Below, piece by piece: positions 11,413-21,178 of a stretch of DNA of 64,000 nucleotides. A program made the position numbers and the translations under genes. The first letter of the stretch is position 1. Each line of letters starts with the position of its first letter. The notes under the pieces are model-generated. The model worked only from the letters and a program-made list of their open reading frames with translations, had not been told where the DNA came from and did not search any database. The stretch covers positions 10,868,001 to 10,932,000 of the forward strand of contig NC_068928.1 of assembly GCF_023091745.1 (NCBI RefSeq), given 5' to 3'. Source of the stretch: Budorcas taxicolor. Lineage: Eukaryota > Chordata > Mammalia > Artiodactyla > Bovidae.

Positions 11413-13030
11413 CAAGCTAATGAATATCACTTTTAAAAACTTTAAAAAAAAAGCATAAGGAGTGCTTGAGACCTGGCATGTTAGTAAAAACACATTCAGT
11501 AGGGATGCATTTTAAGAGCTTTTCTTAATTACTTATGGAAAAAATCCTTTTTCCTTTTTCAGGAGATTATAGTATCGATTTCAGATTGTATTCCTAATCA
11601 AAGGAGTGAAAAATTATACAGAAATCTTTAAAATTATGCCTTCCAATTCATAACACATTAAAGATATTAAACCGCTAAGCTGGTTTACCTATATTAAAGC
11701 AAATTAATCTTCATTTTTCATGAAAAAAAATTGCATGTATTATGTATACTAAAGCCTTTCCTGTACTAAGAGAATATGAGGTGTTAAGATTTTTTGGGTG
11801 CAATTCTTAAAGGAAGATCAAGTTGATGGACTTAGATTAGGGAAGACAGTATAGTCCTTTATCATTGCATTAAACACACACACCTATACAAAATAAGAAA
11901 ACAATGTTAGTGAAAACTCAAAGATACTTTAATAATAATCAGAAATTATTAAGATATGCAGGAAATATAGAGAATAGGAGAAATAATTTTAAAATTAATC
12001 TAGTGATTGTGAATTTATATAAGGGCTGAAAAATAAAACAATATCATGAATATCATTTCAAAGAGTTCTTTCTCCTAAGAAGTATGAAAATATCAAACAA
12101 TTTTGATTTTGCTTTCTTATTGTTAATTAGTGTTTTTGGCTTGGGCACTTTGCAAACATTCTGAAAAATGTTTAAATAGCAGCAAACATATTTGCATAAA
12201 ATTGGCTAAAAAAAAGCAATTAGAACTTGATTAATACATAAATTTAGTCCAGTACAAATACATCTGTATCAAGTTTGTTGAGTAAATCTCTCTTGCTGCA
12301 ATAGAAACCCAGGTGCATTTATTTACTTTAAAACTGAGCAAACTGTTTCATAAAAAGTTTGATCTGAGAAAGTGAATTTGCAATCTGACTACCAAAAAAA
12401 AGTTTTTCACTTGTTATTGACTTAATTACCTGACATCAAACACAAAATGAAACTAACTTTTTTTAATATAGTTATCTTGTAAACATATTTTTCCCATGTA
12501 TAAATTTTTCCTTACTATCTGGAATACAAAGTTAAAGATACCCACATAAATAGAGTGAATAAAACACCTCTTATTAGAGCTGTGCGAAGAGACTGCTCCA
12601 TTTGGAGAAAACACACAAGACCAGGAATTTAAAATCCCATGCCAGGAGTGACTTCCATCATTGTCTTCCAGTAATTATGTAGGAAGCCTTTTTGAGATTC
12701 ACTACGAAAATTTGGCAGTTAAACTCTAGAAGCTGATTATATTTCTCAACCATCAGTCAGAAGGATTAACCAGTGGCTTTTAAATATATATTGTAAAAAT
12801 CCAGTTAAAAATTGGTCCTTTGGCAACTTATTTTATTTTACTGATATTTTTAATATTATGTGACATTTGGTGCATACCAAAGAGTAGAAGTAACATGTCT
12901 AAATACAGTGATGAGTGCCTGCCTGTTACTGACCACCCTGTGTAAGAACTAGAACCTTGCCTTTGCCTTTGCAGCGTGTGCTTCTGCCCATCCAGTTCTT
13001 CTGCTCTACCTCCTAAGTACTCTGTATTTT
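11413..13030. other. AT-rich repeat-poor block
   Basis: About 1.6 kb with no recognised transposon, unusual for this window. AT-rich, with homeodomain-like TTAATTAG (12123-12130) and CAATTAG (12217-12223), and an octamer ATTTGCAT at 12190-12197. This would fit a conserved non-coding or regulatory element, but that is inference. No coding frame of note. Confidence 0.35.
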
Positions 13031-13259
13031 CCTGTCTTGGTCTGTTTAGGCTGCTATAACAAAATACCACAGACAAGATGACTTGAAAGCAACAGAAATT
13101 TTTTTCACGGTAATGGAAGCTGGATGTCAAAAATTCAGGGGGTCCACATGGTTAGCTTCCACGTCTGGTGAAAGCCCAATTCCCAGTTCATTATCATCCA
13201 TCTCTTCACAGTAACCTCACATGGTGGAAGAGGCTAGGGAGCTCTGTCAGGCTTCTTTT
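13031..13259 (-). mobile_element. MaLR-type LTR, first part
   Basis: CTTGGTCTGTTTAGGCTGCT, then AACAAAATACCACAGAC is the reversed 3' end of an old ERVL-MaLR solitary LTR (MLT1/MST group). It continues (CTCACATGGTGGAAGAGGCT) until a BovB insertion near 13260, and resumes at 14447. No internal retroviral gene is present. Confidence 0.7.
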
Positions 13260-13597
13260 GTTGTTGCTTAGTTGCTCAGTCGTGTCCAATTCTTTACAAC
13301 CCCATGGACTGCAGATTGCCAGGCTTCCTTGTCCTTCACTGTCTCCTGGAATTTACTCAAACTCACCATCATTGAGTTGATGACTCATGGCCATCCAACG
13401 ATCTATCATTGAGTTGATGACTCATGGCCATCCAACGATCTCATCCTCTGTTGCCCCCTTCTCCTCCTGCCCTCAATCTTTCCCAGCATCAGGGTCTTTT
13501 CCAATGAGTCAGCTCCTTGCATCAGGTGGCCAAAGTATTGGAGCTTCAGCATCAGTCCTTCCAATGAATATTCAGGGTTGACTTCCTTTAGGAAACC
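13260..13597 (-). mobile_element. BovB 3' end, part 1
   Basis: Reversed BovB 3' end: TTGCTTAGTTGCTCAGTCGT and ATTGCCAGGCTTCCTTGTCC. It contains a perfect 37-bp tandem duplication (13368-13404 and 13405-13441). The element is interrupted after TTCCTTTAGG by a plus-strand Bov-tA piece. Confidence 0.9.
13368..13441. repeat. Perfect 37-bp tandem duplication
   Basis: Two identical units beginning ATCATTGAGTTGATGACTCA, at 13368-13404 and 13405-13441, inside reversed BovB. Other BovB copies in the window have one unit, so this is a local duplication. Confidence 0.95.
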
Positions 13598-13697
13598 CAC
13601 TCCAGTATTCTTGCCTGGAGAATCCCATGGACAAAGGGGCCTGGTAGGCTACAGTCCACAGGGTTGCAAAGAGCTGGACACAATTGGGCGACTTCAC
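13598..13697 (+). mobile_element. Bov-tA fragment inside BovB
   Basis: Starts AACCCACTCCAGTATTCTTG and ends near GCGACTTCACTTC: the BovB-derived half of Bov-tA without the tRNA head. CTTCCTTTAGG before it and CTTCTTTTGGG after it look like a diverged target duplication. Confidence 0.85.
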
Positions 13698-14280
13698 TTC
13701 TTTTGGGATGGACTGGTTTGATCTCCCTGCAGTCCAAGGGACTCTAAAGAGTCTTCTCCTGCACCACAGTTAGAAAGCATCAATTCTTTGGTGCCCAGCC
13801 TTCTTTATGGTCCAACTTTCACATCCATACATGACTACTGGAAAAACCATAGCTTCGACCATATGGACCTTTGTCAGCATAGTGATGTCTCTGCTTTTTA
13901 GTTCAATGTCTAGGTTGGTCATAGCTTTTCTTCCAAGGAGCAAGCATCTTTTAATTTCATGGCTGCAGTCACGATCCGCAATGATTTTGGAGCTCGAGAA
14001 AATGAAGTCTGTCATTGTTTCCATTTTCCCCCCATATATTTGCCATGAATTGATGGGACCAGATGCCATGATCTTAGTTTTCTGAATGTTGAGTTTCAAG
14101 CCAGCTCTTTCACTCTCCTCTTTCACCTTCATCAAGAGGCTCTTTAGTTCCTCTTCACTTTCTGTCATTAGGATGGTATCTGCATATCTGAGGTTATTGA
14201 TATTTCTTCTGGCAATCTTTATTCCCTCTTGAGCTTCATCCAGCCAGCATTTCTCATGATATACTCTGCATATAAGTTAA
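13698..14280 (-). mobile_element. BovB, part 2
   Basis: Continuation of the reversed BovB into RT-coding sequence; the minus frame at 13770-14168 encodes part of the protein downstream of the YADD motif. It ends abruptly at ACTCTGCATATAAGTTAA, where it is joined to a Bov-tA fragment. Confidence 0.9.
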
Positions 14281-14446
14281 CCTGCCAGGCTCCTCTGTCC
14301 ATGGGGATCCTCCAGGCAGGAATACTGGAGTGGGTTGCCAGTTCCTCCTCCAGGGAATCCTCCCAACCCAGGGATCGAACACGTCTCTGTTATGTCTCCT
14401 GCATTGGCAAGTGGGTTCTTTACCACTAGGGCCACCTGGCAGGCCC
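14281..14446 (-). mobile_element. Bov-tA, partial
   Basis: Starts CCTGCCAGGCTCCTCTGTCC, lacking the 3'-most ~60 bp, and ends with a head near CCACCTGGCAGGCCCCT. The join to BovB at 14280 has no tail, suggesting deletion or recombination between related sequences. Confidence 0.85.
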
Positions 14447-14564
14447 CTCTCACAATCTAGTCACCTTCCAAAGACCCCACCTCCTGCTACCATCATATTA
14501 GGCATTGGATTTTAACATAGGAGTTGTGGGCGGGGGGCGGGGGGGCAAAAACATTCAGACTATA
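14447..14564 (-). mobile_element. MaLR-type LTR, second part
   Basis: TCTAGTCACCTTCCAAAGAC, then CCACCTCCTGCTACCATCAT and CAAAAACATTCAGACTATAG continue the reversed LTR that broke off near 13259. It includes a G-rich run at 14524-14546. Confidence 0.7.
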
Positions 14565-14600
14565 GAGGGGGGTTCATGTTTGGGAACGCATGTAAGAATT

Positions 14601-14700
14601 AAAGATTTTAAAATTAAAAAAAATAAAAAACTAAAAAAAAACAAATAAAAAATAAAATTAAAAAAATAAAAAATAAAATAAAATAAATAAAATAATTTAA
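14601..14700. repeat. A-rich low-complexity tract
   Basis: About 100 bp of A with scattered T/C (AATAAA-like units), following the MaLR LTR remnant. Confidence 0.85.
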
Positions 14701-14990
14701 TCATGTATATGTATTTCTAAGCAATGTATTACTTAGTTTTCTTTGTGAACCTTATAAAAGTGATATTCTGTATATAGCTTTCTGCCACCTGCTTTTTTTA
14801 CCCAGTGTTATGTTTCTGATTCATCCTAAGATTATGTTCTAAGATTCATATGCTGTTGCATATGGCTGAAGCAGGGCTTTATGACCTACTTTTTCCACTC
14901 ACTCTTGTGTTTCTAAGCTACATCCTTATTGCTGTGTATCTGAGTGACCTTGGGCTTTCTCCCCAAGCCAGAGTTTTATTACTTTAAAAT
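14701..14990 (-). mobile_element. Probable old L1M 3' fragment
   Basis: Phrases such as GTATATAGCTTTCTGCCACC and ATGCTGTTGCATATGGCTGA resemble the reversed 3' region of old L1 elements but are strongly diverged. Confidence 0.35.
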
Positions 14991-15188
14991 ATAAACAATA
15001 ATAATAACTACTATGCAGGACTGTCCACTAAATTATTGTTTTACCTCCTTCTAAAAACAAAATCTTCTGATAGTTTACTGTTTTTCCCTTGTAGGAGCCC
15101 TGACTTTTTTCCTCTGGGATTTTTAAGGTCTTCACTATCACACCAGTTCATTATCCCAGTATGTGTAGGTGTGGATTTCTCTTTATTT

Positions 15189-15418
15189 TTTTTTTTAAGC
15201 TTTATTTATAGAAATATTTACTTACGTATTTGGTTGTGTTGGGTCTTAGTTGCGTCATGTGGATCTTTCCTTGCAAGGGCTCAGTGGCTCAGCAGTTGCC
15301 CTGCATGGGCTCAGTTACCTCAGGGAATGTGGAATCTTAGTTCTCTGACCAGTGTTCAGACCTACATCCTCTGATTTGAAAGGTGAATTCTTAACCACTG
15401 GGCCATCAGGGAAGTCCC
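15189..15418 (-). mobile_element. CHR-type SINE
   Basis: Reversed copy ending ACTGGGCCATCAGGGAAGTC. A 16-bp target duplication with one mismatch (GGATTTCTCTTTATTT, 15173-15188; GGATTTATCTTTATTT, 15419-15434) flanks it. Confidence 0.93.
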
Positions 15419-15434
15419 GGATTTATCTTTATTT

Positions 15435-15625
15435 ATCATGCTTGATCTATGCAGTGCTTTATCTACAGATTTGTCTTTAATCAGTTCAGGAAAATTTTTG
15501 GCCATTATCTTTTTCAATATTGCCTTTCTCCTAGTCTCTCTATTCTTTTCTTCTAGAACTTGGATTAGACGTATATTGAACCTGGTTCTATCCTTTCTTT
15601 TAAGTCCTCTCACATTTTCTGTCTC
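15435..15625. other. Unclassified, possible old repeat
   Basis: T-rich text (TTTTTGGCCATTATCTTTTT) that continues in character after the BovB insertion (16004-16300). It may be one old repeat split by BovB, but I cannot name a family. Confidence 0.3.
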
Positions 15626-16003
15626 CTATGCTTTTGAACTGTGGTGTTGGAGAAGACTCTTGAGAGTCCCTTGGACTGCAAGGAGATCCAACCAGTCCAT
15701 TCTGAAGGAGATCAGCCCTTTGATTTCTTTGGAAGGAATGATGCTGAAGCTGAAACTCCAGTACTTTGGCCACCTCATGCGAATAGTTGACTCATTGGAA
15801 AAGACTCTGATGCTAGAAGGGATTGAGGGCAGGAGGAGAAGGGGATGACAGAGGATGAGATGGCTGGATGGCGTCACTGACTCGATGGACGTGAGTCTGA
15901 GTGAACTCCAGGAGTTGGTGATGGACAGGGAGGCCTGGCGTGCTGCAGTTCATGGGGTCACAAAGAGTCAGACACGACTGAGCGACTGAACTGGAACTGA
16001 ACT
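15626..16003 (+). mobile_element. BovB 3' end, plus strand
   Basis: From ATGCTTTTGAACTGTGGTGT to the terminal ACTGAACTGGAACTGAACTG units. The plus frame 15438-15848 reads into it and carries the BovB C-terminal protein segment. Well preserved. Confidence 0.93.
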
Positions 16004-16344
16004 GGATGCTCTCTGTGCTGTATTCTAAGTAGATATGGTTTCCAGCTTATTAATACTGTATTTAGCTGTTTTTATTCTGTTTTTAACACATTCACTGAGT
16101 TGTTAATTTCTCCTATTGGCCAAAAAGTTCTGCTTTTTAACTAATCATTCTGGTCATTTTAATAGTCTCTTGTCTCTTAATCTGTTTAATCCCATATTTG
16201 ATTTCTTTAAATGGCTCATACAACATTATTTGTAAATGACAATTCCAGTTCTTGCTCTTCAGTTCTTATAAATTTATTTTTTGTTGTTTTCTGTTGACCC
16301 TAACTCATGGTGGTTTATGCGTTGGTGATTTTTTTTAAATTGAC

Positions 16345-16735
16345 AACTCATATTTTATTGAACTTAATTTATGGAAACCCAAGGACCCAAATTGGGAGGG
16401 AGTTTCCTCCAGAGAGTACTTACATTTGATACTGAGGGGGTGGTCTGGGAGGCAATTGATCAGGGATTTCTGAAGCTCCTCACAGAACCAGGCTCAAAGG
16501 AGGAAGGTCAGGTGTAGTTCCGACACCTTGCAGTGGGCCCTCAGGCATCGTCTCCTCGTCCTGAACTGCTGCTGGCGTTGACCATGGCAGCTCCGGCTCT
16601 TACGTTTGCTTATCACCTCCTGTTCTTGTCTGAACTCACTTCTGTTTTTCCTTCTTTGACCTCTTTCATGAAACCCCAGAAAAACTTTCAAGTGCTTTTT
16701 AGTTTTGATTCAAATCAGGTTTAATTCTCTCATAG
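16345..16735 (-). pseudogene. Candidate processed retrocopy, parent unknown
   Basis: On the minus strand the sequence ends with AATAAA (in TTCAATAAAATATGAG), about 20 bp before a short A run (read as TTTTTTT near 16329-16336 on plus). That arrangement suggests a reverse-transcribed mRNA. Upstream, one minus frame is open for 65 codons (16494-16691); another gives a proline-rich C-terminus ending PPRPPPQYQM then stop, with one internal stop. I do not recognise the parent. The apparent coding sense could be chance. Confidence 0.35.
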
Positions 16736-16929
16736 CTAATGGCCCTTCAGCTTATTTAGCTTTCCCAGTTGCCAGAAATAGATGTCTATATACAACATTT
16801 CTAGCTGAGTAACAATTCTTGGATGAAAGATGTGGAGGATTCTTCCATTAGTATAATACTAAGCCTCTCCTTTCACTAAAGTCCCTGTCACAGAACTTAA
16901 GTTCTATGCAGAAGGAATACTCAGTTGAA

Positions 16930-17214
16930 AGACTTCCTCCTTGGTGATCCAGTGGTTAAGAATTCACATACCAATTCAGGGGAGATGGGTTCAGTCCCTG
17001 GTCCATGAAGATTCTGTATGCAGTGGGGCAAATAAGCCTGTGAGCCACAACTACTGAGCCCAGGGGCTCTAGATCCTGCGCTGTGCAACCAGAGAAACCA
17101 TCACAGTGAGAAGCCTGTGCACCACAACTGGAGAGTAGCCCCCACTCGCCACCACTAGAGAAAGGCCACGCGCAGTAGCGAAGACCCACTGGAGCCAAAA
17201 ATAAAAAGAAAGGA
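16930..17214 (+). mobile_element. CHR-type SINE, near full length
   Basis: Starts GACTTCCTCCTTGGTGATCC and retains the long body (AGCCACAACTACTGAGCCC, AGAAGCCTGTGCACCACAAC, GTAGCGAAGACCCACTGGAG). About 285 bp. Confidence 0.92.
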
Positions 17215-17327
17215 AGCATACATGTGAATTATTATCTGTGTTCAGAAAACTCACTTATCCTGGATAAGTTATTTAACCTCTCTGTTTCCATATGTTGTAC
17301 TATCAAATGGGGACATACTACCACGGG

Positions 17328-17540
17328 TGTGCACTCAGTTGTGTCCAACTCACTGCGATCCCGTGGCCTGTAGCCCGCCAGGCTCTTCTGTCCTTGGGAT
17401 TTCCTAGGCAAGGATACTGGAGTGGGTTGCAATTTCCTCCTCTAGGGGATCTTCCTGACCCAGGGATCGCACTCATGTCTCTTGGGTCTCCTGCATTGGT
17501 AGACGGGTTCTTTACCATTAGCGCCACCTAGTAAGCCCCA
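17328..17540 (-). mobile_element. Bov-tA SINE
   Basis: Reversed copy beginning TGCACTCAGTTGTGTCCAAC and ending with head text TTAGCGCCACCTAGTAAGCC. No clean target duplication. Confidence 0.9.
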
Positions 17541-17581
17541 GGAATGGGATTAGTATTTACCACCGCATAGTGTGTTAGTCA

Positions 17582-17852
17582 GAGAAGACAATGGCACCCC
17601 ACTCCAGTACTCTTGCCTGGAAAATCCCATGGACAGAGGAGCCTGGTGGGCTGCAGTCCATGGGGTCGCTAAGAGTCGGACACGGCTGAGCGACTTCCCT
17701 TTCACTTTTCACTTTCATGCATTGGAGAAGGAAATGGCAACCCACTCCAGTGTTCTTGCCTGGAGAATCCCAGGGATGGGGGAGTCTGGTGGGCTGCTGT
17801 TTCTGGGGTCGCACAGAGTCGGACACGACTGAAGCGACTTAGCAGCAGCAGC
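17582..17852 (+). mobile_element. Bov-A2 SINE nested in Bov-tA
   Basis: Dimer of BovB-derived A units: each half carries CCACTCCAGT and a GAGTCGGACACG block, joined by TTCACTTTTCACTTTCATGC. It ends in an AGCAGCAGCAGC tail. The perfect 13-bp target duplication AGTGTGTTAGTCA at 17569-17581 and 17853-17865 shows insertion into the first bases of the Bov-tA that continues at 17866. Confidence 0.95.
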
Positions 17853-17865
17853 AGTGTGTTAGTCA

Positions 17866-18061
17866 CTCAGTCGTGTCTGACTCTTTGCAACCCCATGGAC
17901 TGAGGCCCACCAGGGTCCTCTGTCCATGAAATCCAACAGGCAAGAATACTGGAGTGTGTTGCTGTTCCCTTCTCCAGGGGATCGTCCTGACCCAGGGATC
18001 AAATCTAGGTCTTCTGCATTGCAGGCAGATTTTTTACCATCTGAGCCACCAGGGAAGCCAC
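17866..18061 (-). mobile_element. Bov-tA split by Bov-A2
   Basis: The main part of a reversed Bov-tA (its first ~12 bases lie at 17570-17581). It ends TGAGCCACCAGGGAAGCC. The outer target duplication TTACCACCGCATA at 17557-17569 and TTACCACCATATC at 18062-18074 brackets the whole nest. Confidence 0.93.
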
Positions 18062-18223
18062 TTACCACCATATCTTCCCTCAATTTGTGAGGAGAAAATG
18101 AGAATCTGTGCTAAAAAACAAACAACAACAACAAAAAAACCCTTGAAAAATAATAATGAGGTGAGAAACAAAATACAATAATGATAGTTACTAATAGTTA
18201 TTAACTAATAGTTAATAATAATA

Positions 18224-18375
18224 ACTACCATTTATTGAGCACTTCCTATGTTTAGCAATTTGCTAAGCTCTTTATAAAACTCTCATTGGCTCCTCACAGC
18301 AACATAATAAAATGGATGCTAATATCCTGACATAAGAGTTGAGGACATTAAGACTCAGAAAAACTAGAAGTATAA
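18224..18375 (-). mobile_element. MIR, minus strand
   Basis: TTTATTGAGCACTTCCTATG, AGCTCTTTATAAAACTCTC and TTGAGGACATTAAGACTCAG follow the reversed MIR order (3' core, then central part). The head is missing. Confidence 0.7.
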
Positions 18376-19560
18376 GATGATGGTACTGTTATTTAGGAGC
18401 TCCTTATTTTCATCATGAAAGGATCCAGTTCCAAAAGAGAGCAGATAATTCCTCAAGGTAAGTTAAGCACTGCCATGTCTCAATTTTCTGGACTGTTTTC
18501 CTCTCAAATAATGAGAAGTATTTTGCAAGGATGCATGCCCATCGAGCTGCAATGTTAAAACTTCCAGCCTGAAGAAGTGATGTATTTTTGAAAGCAACTT
18601 AAGCTATGAAGACTCCATTGCAATTTGTACAGCTGTGTAATCGACACTACTAAAAGGCAAGTTAATATATTATTCTACTCACAGAACAGCAGTTTGATTC
18701 CTATGACTTCTTGGCACATCTGTTTGGGATATAAATCCTAAGCAGACTGAGCAGTCACTTTCTAAATCTTCAAAATGCTTTACTAAGCAAAGTCTTTAGT
18801 GTGGTTAAGGGGAAAAAAAATTAATGGACTCCCAAGTGAATGGAGTAGTCTCGCTCACAGCAGAGTGTTTAGGGGAGGTGCAGGCAGACTGGGAGCTTGA
18901 AGAAGGTGCACTCTGAGGTAGAGGATGGCACACAAGCCTAAAAGCACCAGAAGGTGAACTCTCTTGCCAACTTGAGATAATTAATGAAAATGGGTTGCCC
19001 ATGTTTGCAACATGTTTAATTTTTCTTATTGGCAGGAGTTCAAATTATATGTAAGTGGGCTTGATTAGAGATGCCAGTTATTACTGGCCTTCTCAGATCA
19101 GTTTCTAATAAAATCCCTGTCCACTGAACTTACTGAGGGGTCAGTGGACCACATGACCGTTACCATGGCTACTTGGACACCTGACCGTAAACTATATCCA
19201 GTGACATATACCTCATGTACTTTGGTTTAAAAGGAGAGAAAAAAAGTGACAGAAAACAGTGAAATCTGCTCTCCCAGGAACCTACACTAAGAGACACAGA
19301 GGAGAGCTGCAATTTTGGTATATCCTGGAACTGGAAGGCTATCAGAGTCCAGAGGGTAGAGTGGCCACTTTTGTAGACAGGTACCAAAAGTCAGTGAAGA
19401 AGGCTGGTCCAGAGAGAGTGGTGCTGATTCACTGGGAGGTCAAAAAGCCCTGAGAGATGATGGAGCGTCTGTTCCTTACTGTAGCTATGCTACAGTTCCA
19501 CTGTACAGGCCTCTTCCTGAGCCCTTGTGGTTCAATTCACTTAAAATTTAGTGCATATAT
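18376..19560. other. No recognised feature
   Basis: Unique-looking sequence. A 64-codon plus frame (19259-19453) has no recognisable domain and no supporting signal. Confidence 0.4.
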
Positions 19561-19572
19561 ATGTTTTTTTTC

Positions 19573-19822
19573 TATTGTTATTCAGTTGCTAAGTTGTATT
19601 TGACTCTTTCCAACCCTATGGACTGCAGCACGCCAGACTTCCCTGTTCTTCACTGTCTCCCAGAGTTTGCTGGAACTCATGTCCATTGAGTCGGTGATGC
19701 CATCCAACCATCTCCTCTTCTGTTACCCCCTTATCCTCCTGCCCTCTATCTTTCCCAGCATCAGGGTCTTTTCCAATGAGTCAGTTCTTTGCATCAGGTG
19801 ACCAGAGTATTAGATCTTCTAT
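19573..19822 (-). mobile_element. BovB 3' end, left arm of inverted pair
   Basis: Reversed BovB: TATTCAGTTGCTAAGTTGTA, CTGCAGCACGCCAGACTTCC, AGGTGACCAGAGTATTAGA. It is disrupted by a plus-strand BovB copy a few bases further on. Confidence 0.9.
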
Positions 19823-19833
19823 AATCCCTCCTT

Positions 19834-20059
19834 CCTCATGTGAAGAGTTGACTCATTGGAAAAGACTTTGATGCTGGGAGGGATTGGGGGCAGGAGGAGA
19901 AGGCGACGACAGAGGATGAGATGTCTGGATGGCATCACTGACTCGATGGACGTGAATCTAAGTGAACTCCAGGAGTTGGTGATGGACAGGGAGGCCTGGC
20001 GTGCTGTGATTCATAGGGTCACAAAGAGTTGGACTTGACTCAGTGACTGAACTGAACTG
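19834..20059 (+). mobile_element. BovB 3' end, right arm of inverted pair
   Basis: Severely 5'-truncated plus-strand BovB (TGTGAAGAGTTGACTCATTG to CAGTGACTGAACTGAACTGA). Target duplication AATCCCTCCTT at 19823-19833 and 20060-20070. Its 3' end is complementary to the neighbouring reversed copy over roughly 200 bp. Confidence 0.93.
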
Positions 20060-20526
20060 AATCCCTCCTTTCGACCTGTGTCTTAGTGATGACTAATTTA
20101 TCTTTAGTAACTTGACTCAATCTGTTTCTTGTAACCAAGCCAACCCAGGGTGGATCAGACATCACTATTCTGTTTAATGCTGCTCTGGGTGTTAATACCT
20201 AGACGATCTTCAGAAGTACCCTACTTGTTTCCTGTTTAAATAGGACTCCTGCATTGCAAGTGGCAGAAAGCCACATCAAATTGACTGAAAAGGCGGGATT
20301 TTTATAGGAATAACTGGAGTATCTGATGAAACAACCTAAGTCTGGAGAAGAACGAGGATACTCCTGAGCCTCAGGGACAACGAACCAAGGACTCAAGCCC
20401 TGTTGGAACTCTAGCTCTACTTCTTATGTCTGCCTCTTTCCTTCTTTAATTTCTCTCTCCTTGCTGCAGACTAAGGCCCTCTACGTGATAGAAAACGTGT
20501 CCTCCGAGCATCCCAGTTGTGTGCAG

Positions 20527-20612
20527 AGCTATATGGTTTAGTGATTAAGGAGCATGGGCCCCAAGTCAGGTGTGATCGTTTTGAATCCAAACTTAGCCAT
20601 CAACTAGTAGGA
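20527..20612 (+). mobile_element. MIR, part 1 (head)
   Basis: ATATGGTTTAGTGATTAAGG, then GAATCCAAACTTAGCCATCA is the MIR tRNA-like head. It continues at 20990 after the CHR insertion. Confidence 0.75.
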
Positions 20613-20989
20613 AGGTGTTTTTTTTGTTTGTTTGTTTGTTTGTTTGTTTGTTTGTTTTTTAACTTTTATGGTTTTTAAAAAGCTGTCTATTTATTTGTTT
20701 TTGGCTGTGCTGGGTGTTTGTTGCAGTGCATGGGCCTTCTCTAGGTGCAGTGAGCAGGGGCTACTTTCTAGTTGTGCTCGGTACCACATGGCGGTGGCTC
20801 CTCTTGTTACAGGGCACAGACTCTGCACGAGGGCTCAGCAGTTTTGGCTCGTGGGCTCTAGAGCGTAGGCTTGGCAGTCGTGCCTCACAGGCTTAGCTGC
20901 TCCACGGCATGTGGGATCTTAGTTCCCGGACTAGGGACTGAATCCATGTTCCCCTCATTGACAGGTGGATTTTTCCACCAGGGAAGTTC
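20613..20989 (-). mobile_element. CHR-type SINE splitting a MIR
   Basis: Full reversed CHR with GTTT-expanded tail; body GTGCAGTGAGCAGGGGCTAC, end TTCCACCAGGGAAGTTC. Flanking CTAGTAGGA (20604-20612) and CTAGCAGGGA (20990-20999) are diverged copies of the target site within the MIR. Confidence 0.9.
20622..20660. repeat. (GTTT)n tract
   Basis: About eight GTTT units, forming the reversed, expanded A-rich tail of the CHR SINE that follows. Confidence 0.9.
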
Positions 20990-21178
20990 CTAGCAGGGAG
21001 ATCTTGACCTTTAAGCTTAACCTTGACTTCTGCATAACCTCTCTAAGCCTCTGTTTCCTCCTCTGTAAAATGGAGATTAAAAATAGGTACCCATCTCCCA
21101 ACATTGTTGTGAATATTATGTCTGATAATGTATGTAAGGCATTTTGTGCAGCATCTGGCACTCAATTAAGTTAGTTCT
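20990..21178 (+). mobile_element. MIR, part 2 (core and 3' end)
   Basis: CTAAGCCTCTGTTTCCTCCT, then CTGTAAAATGGAGATTAAAA and GCACTCAATTAAGTTAGTTC are the MIR core and tail, continuous with 20527-20612 once the CHR is removed. Confidence 0.85.

Noticed and set aside
13260..14446. Clustered direct and inverted repeats that could resemble a CRISPR or integrative element
   Set aside because: Units are BovB/Bov-tA pieces of variable length with no regular spacers; the genome is a mammal.
13031..14564. Endogenous retrovirus with internal genes
   Set aside because: Only solitary-LTR-like text is present; no gag, pol or env-like reading frame was seen here or near the other LTR-like repeats.
14601..14700. 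A-rich tract as the poly-A tail of a retrocopy
   Set aside because: No gene-like sequence lies immediately upstream; the neighbours are an LTR remnant and an old L1-like block.
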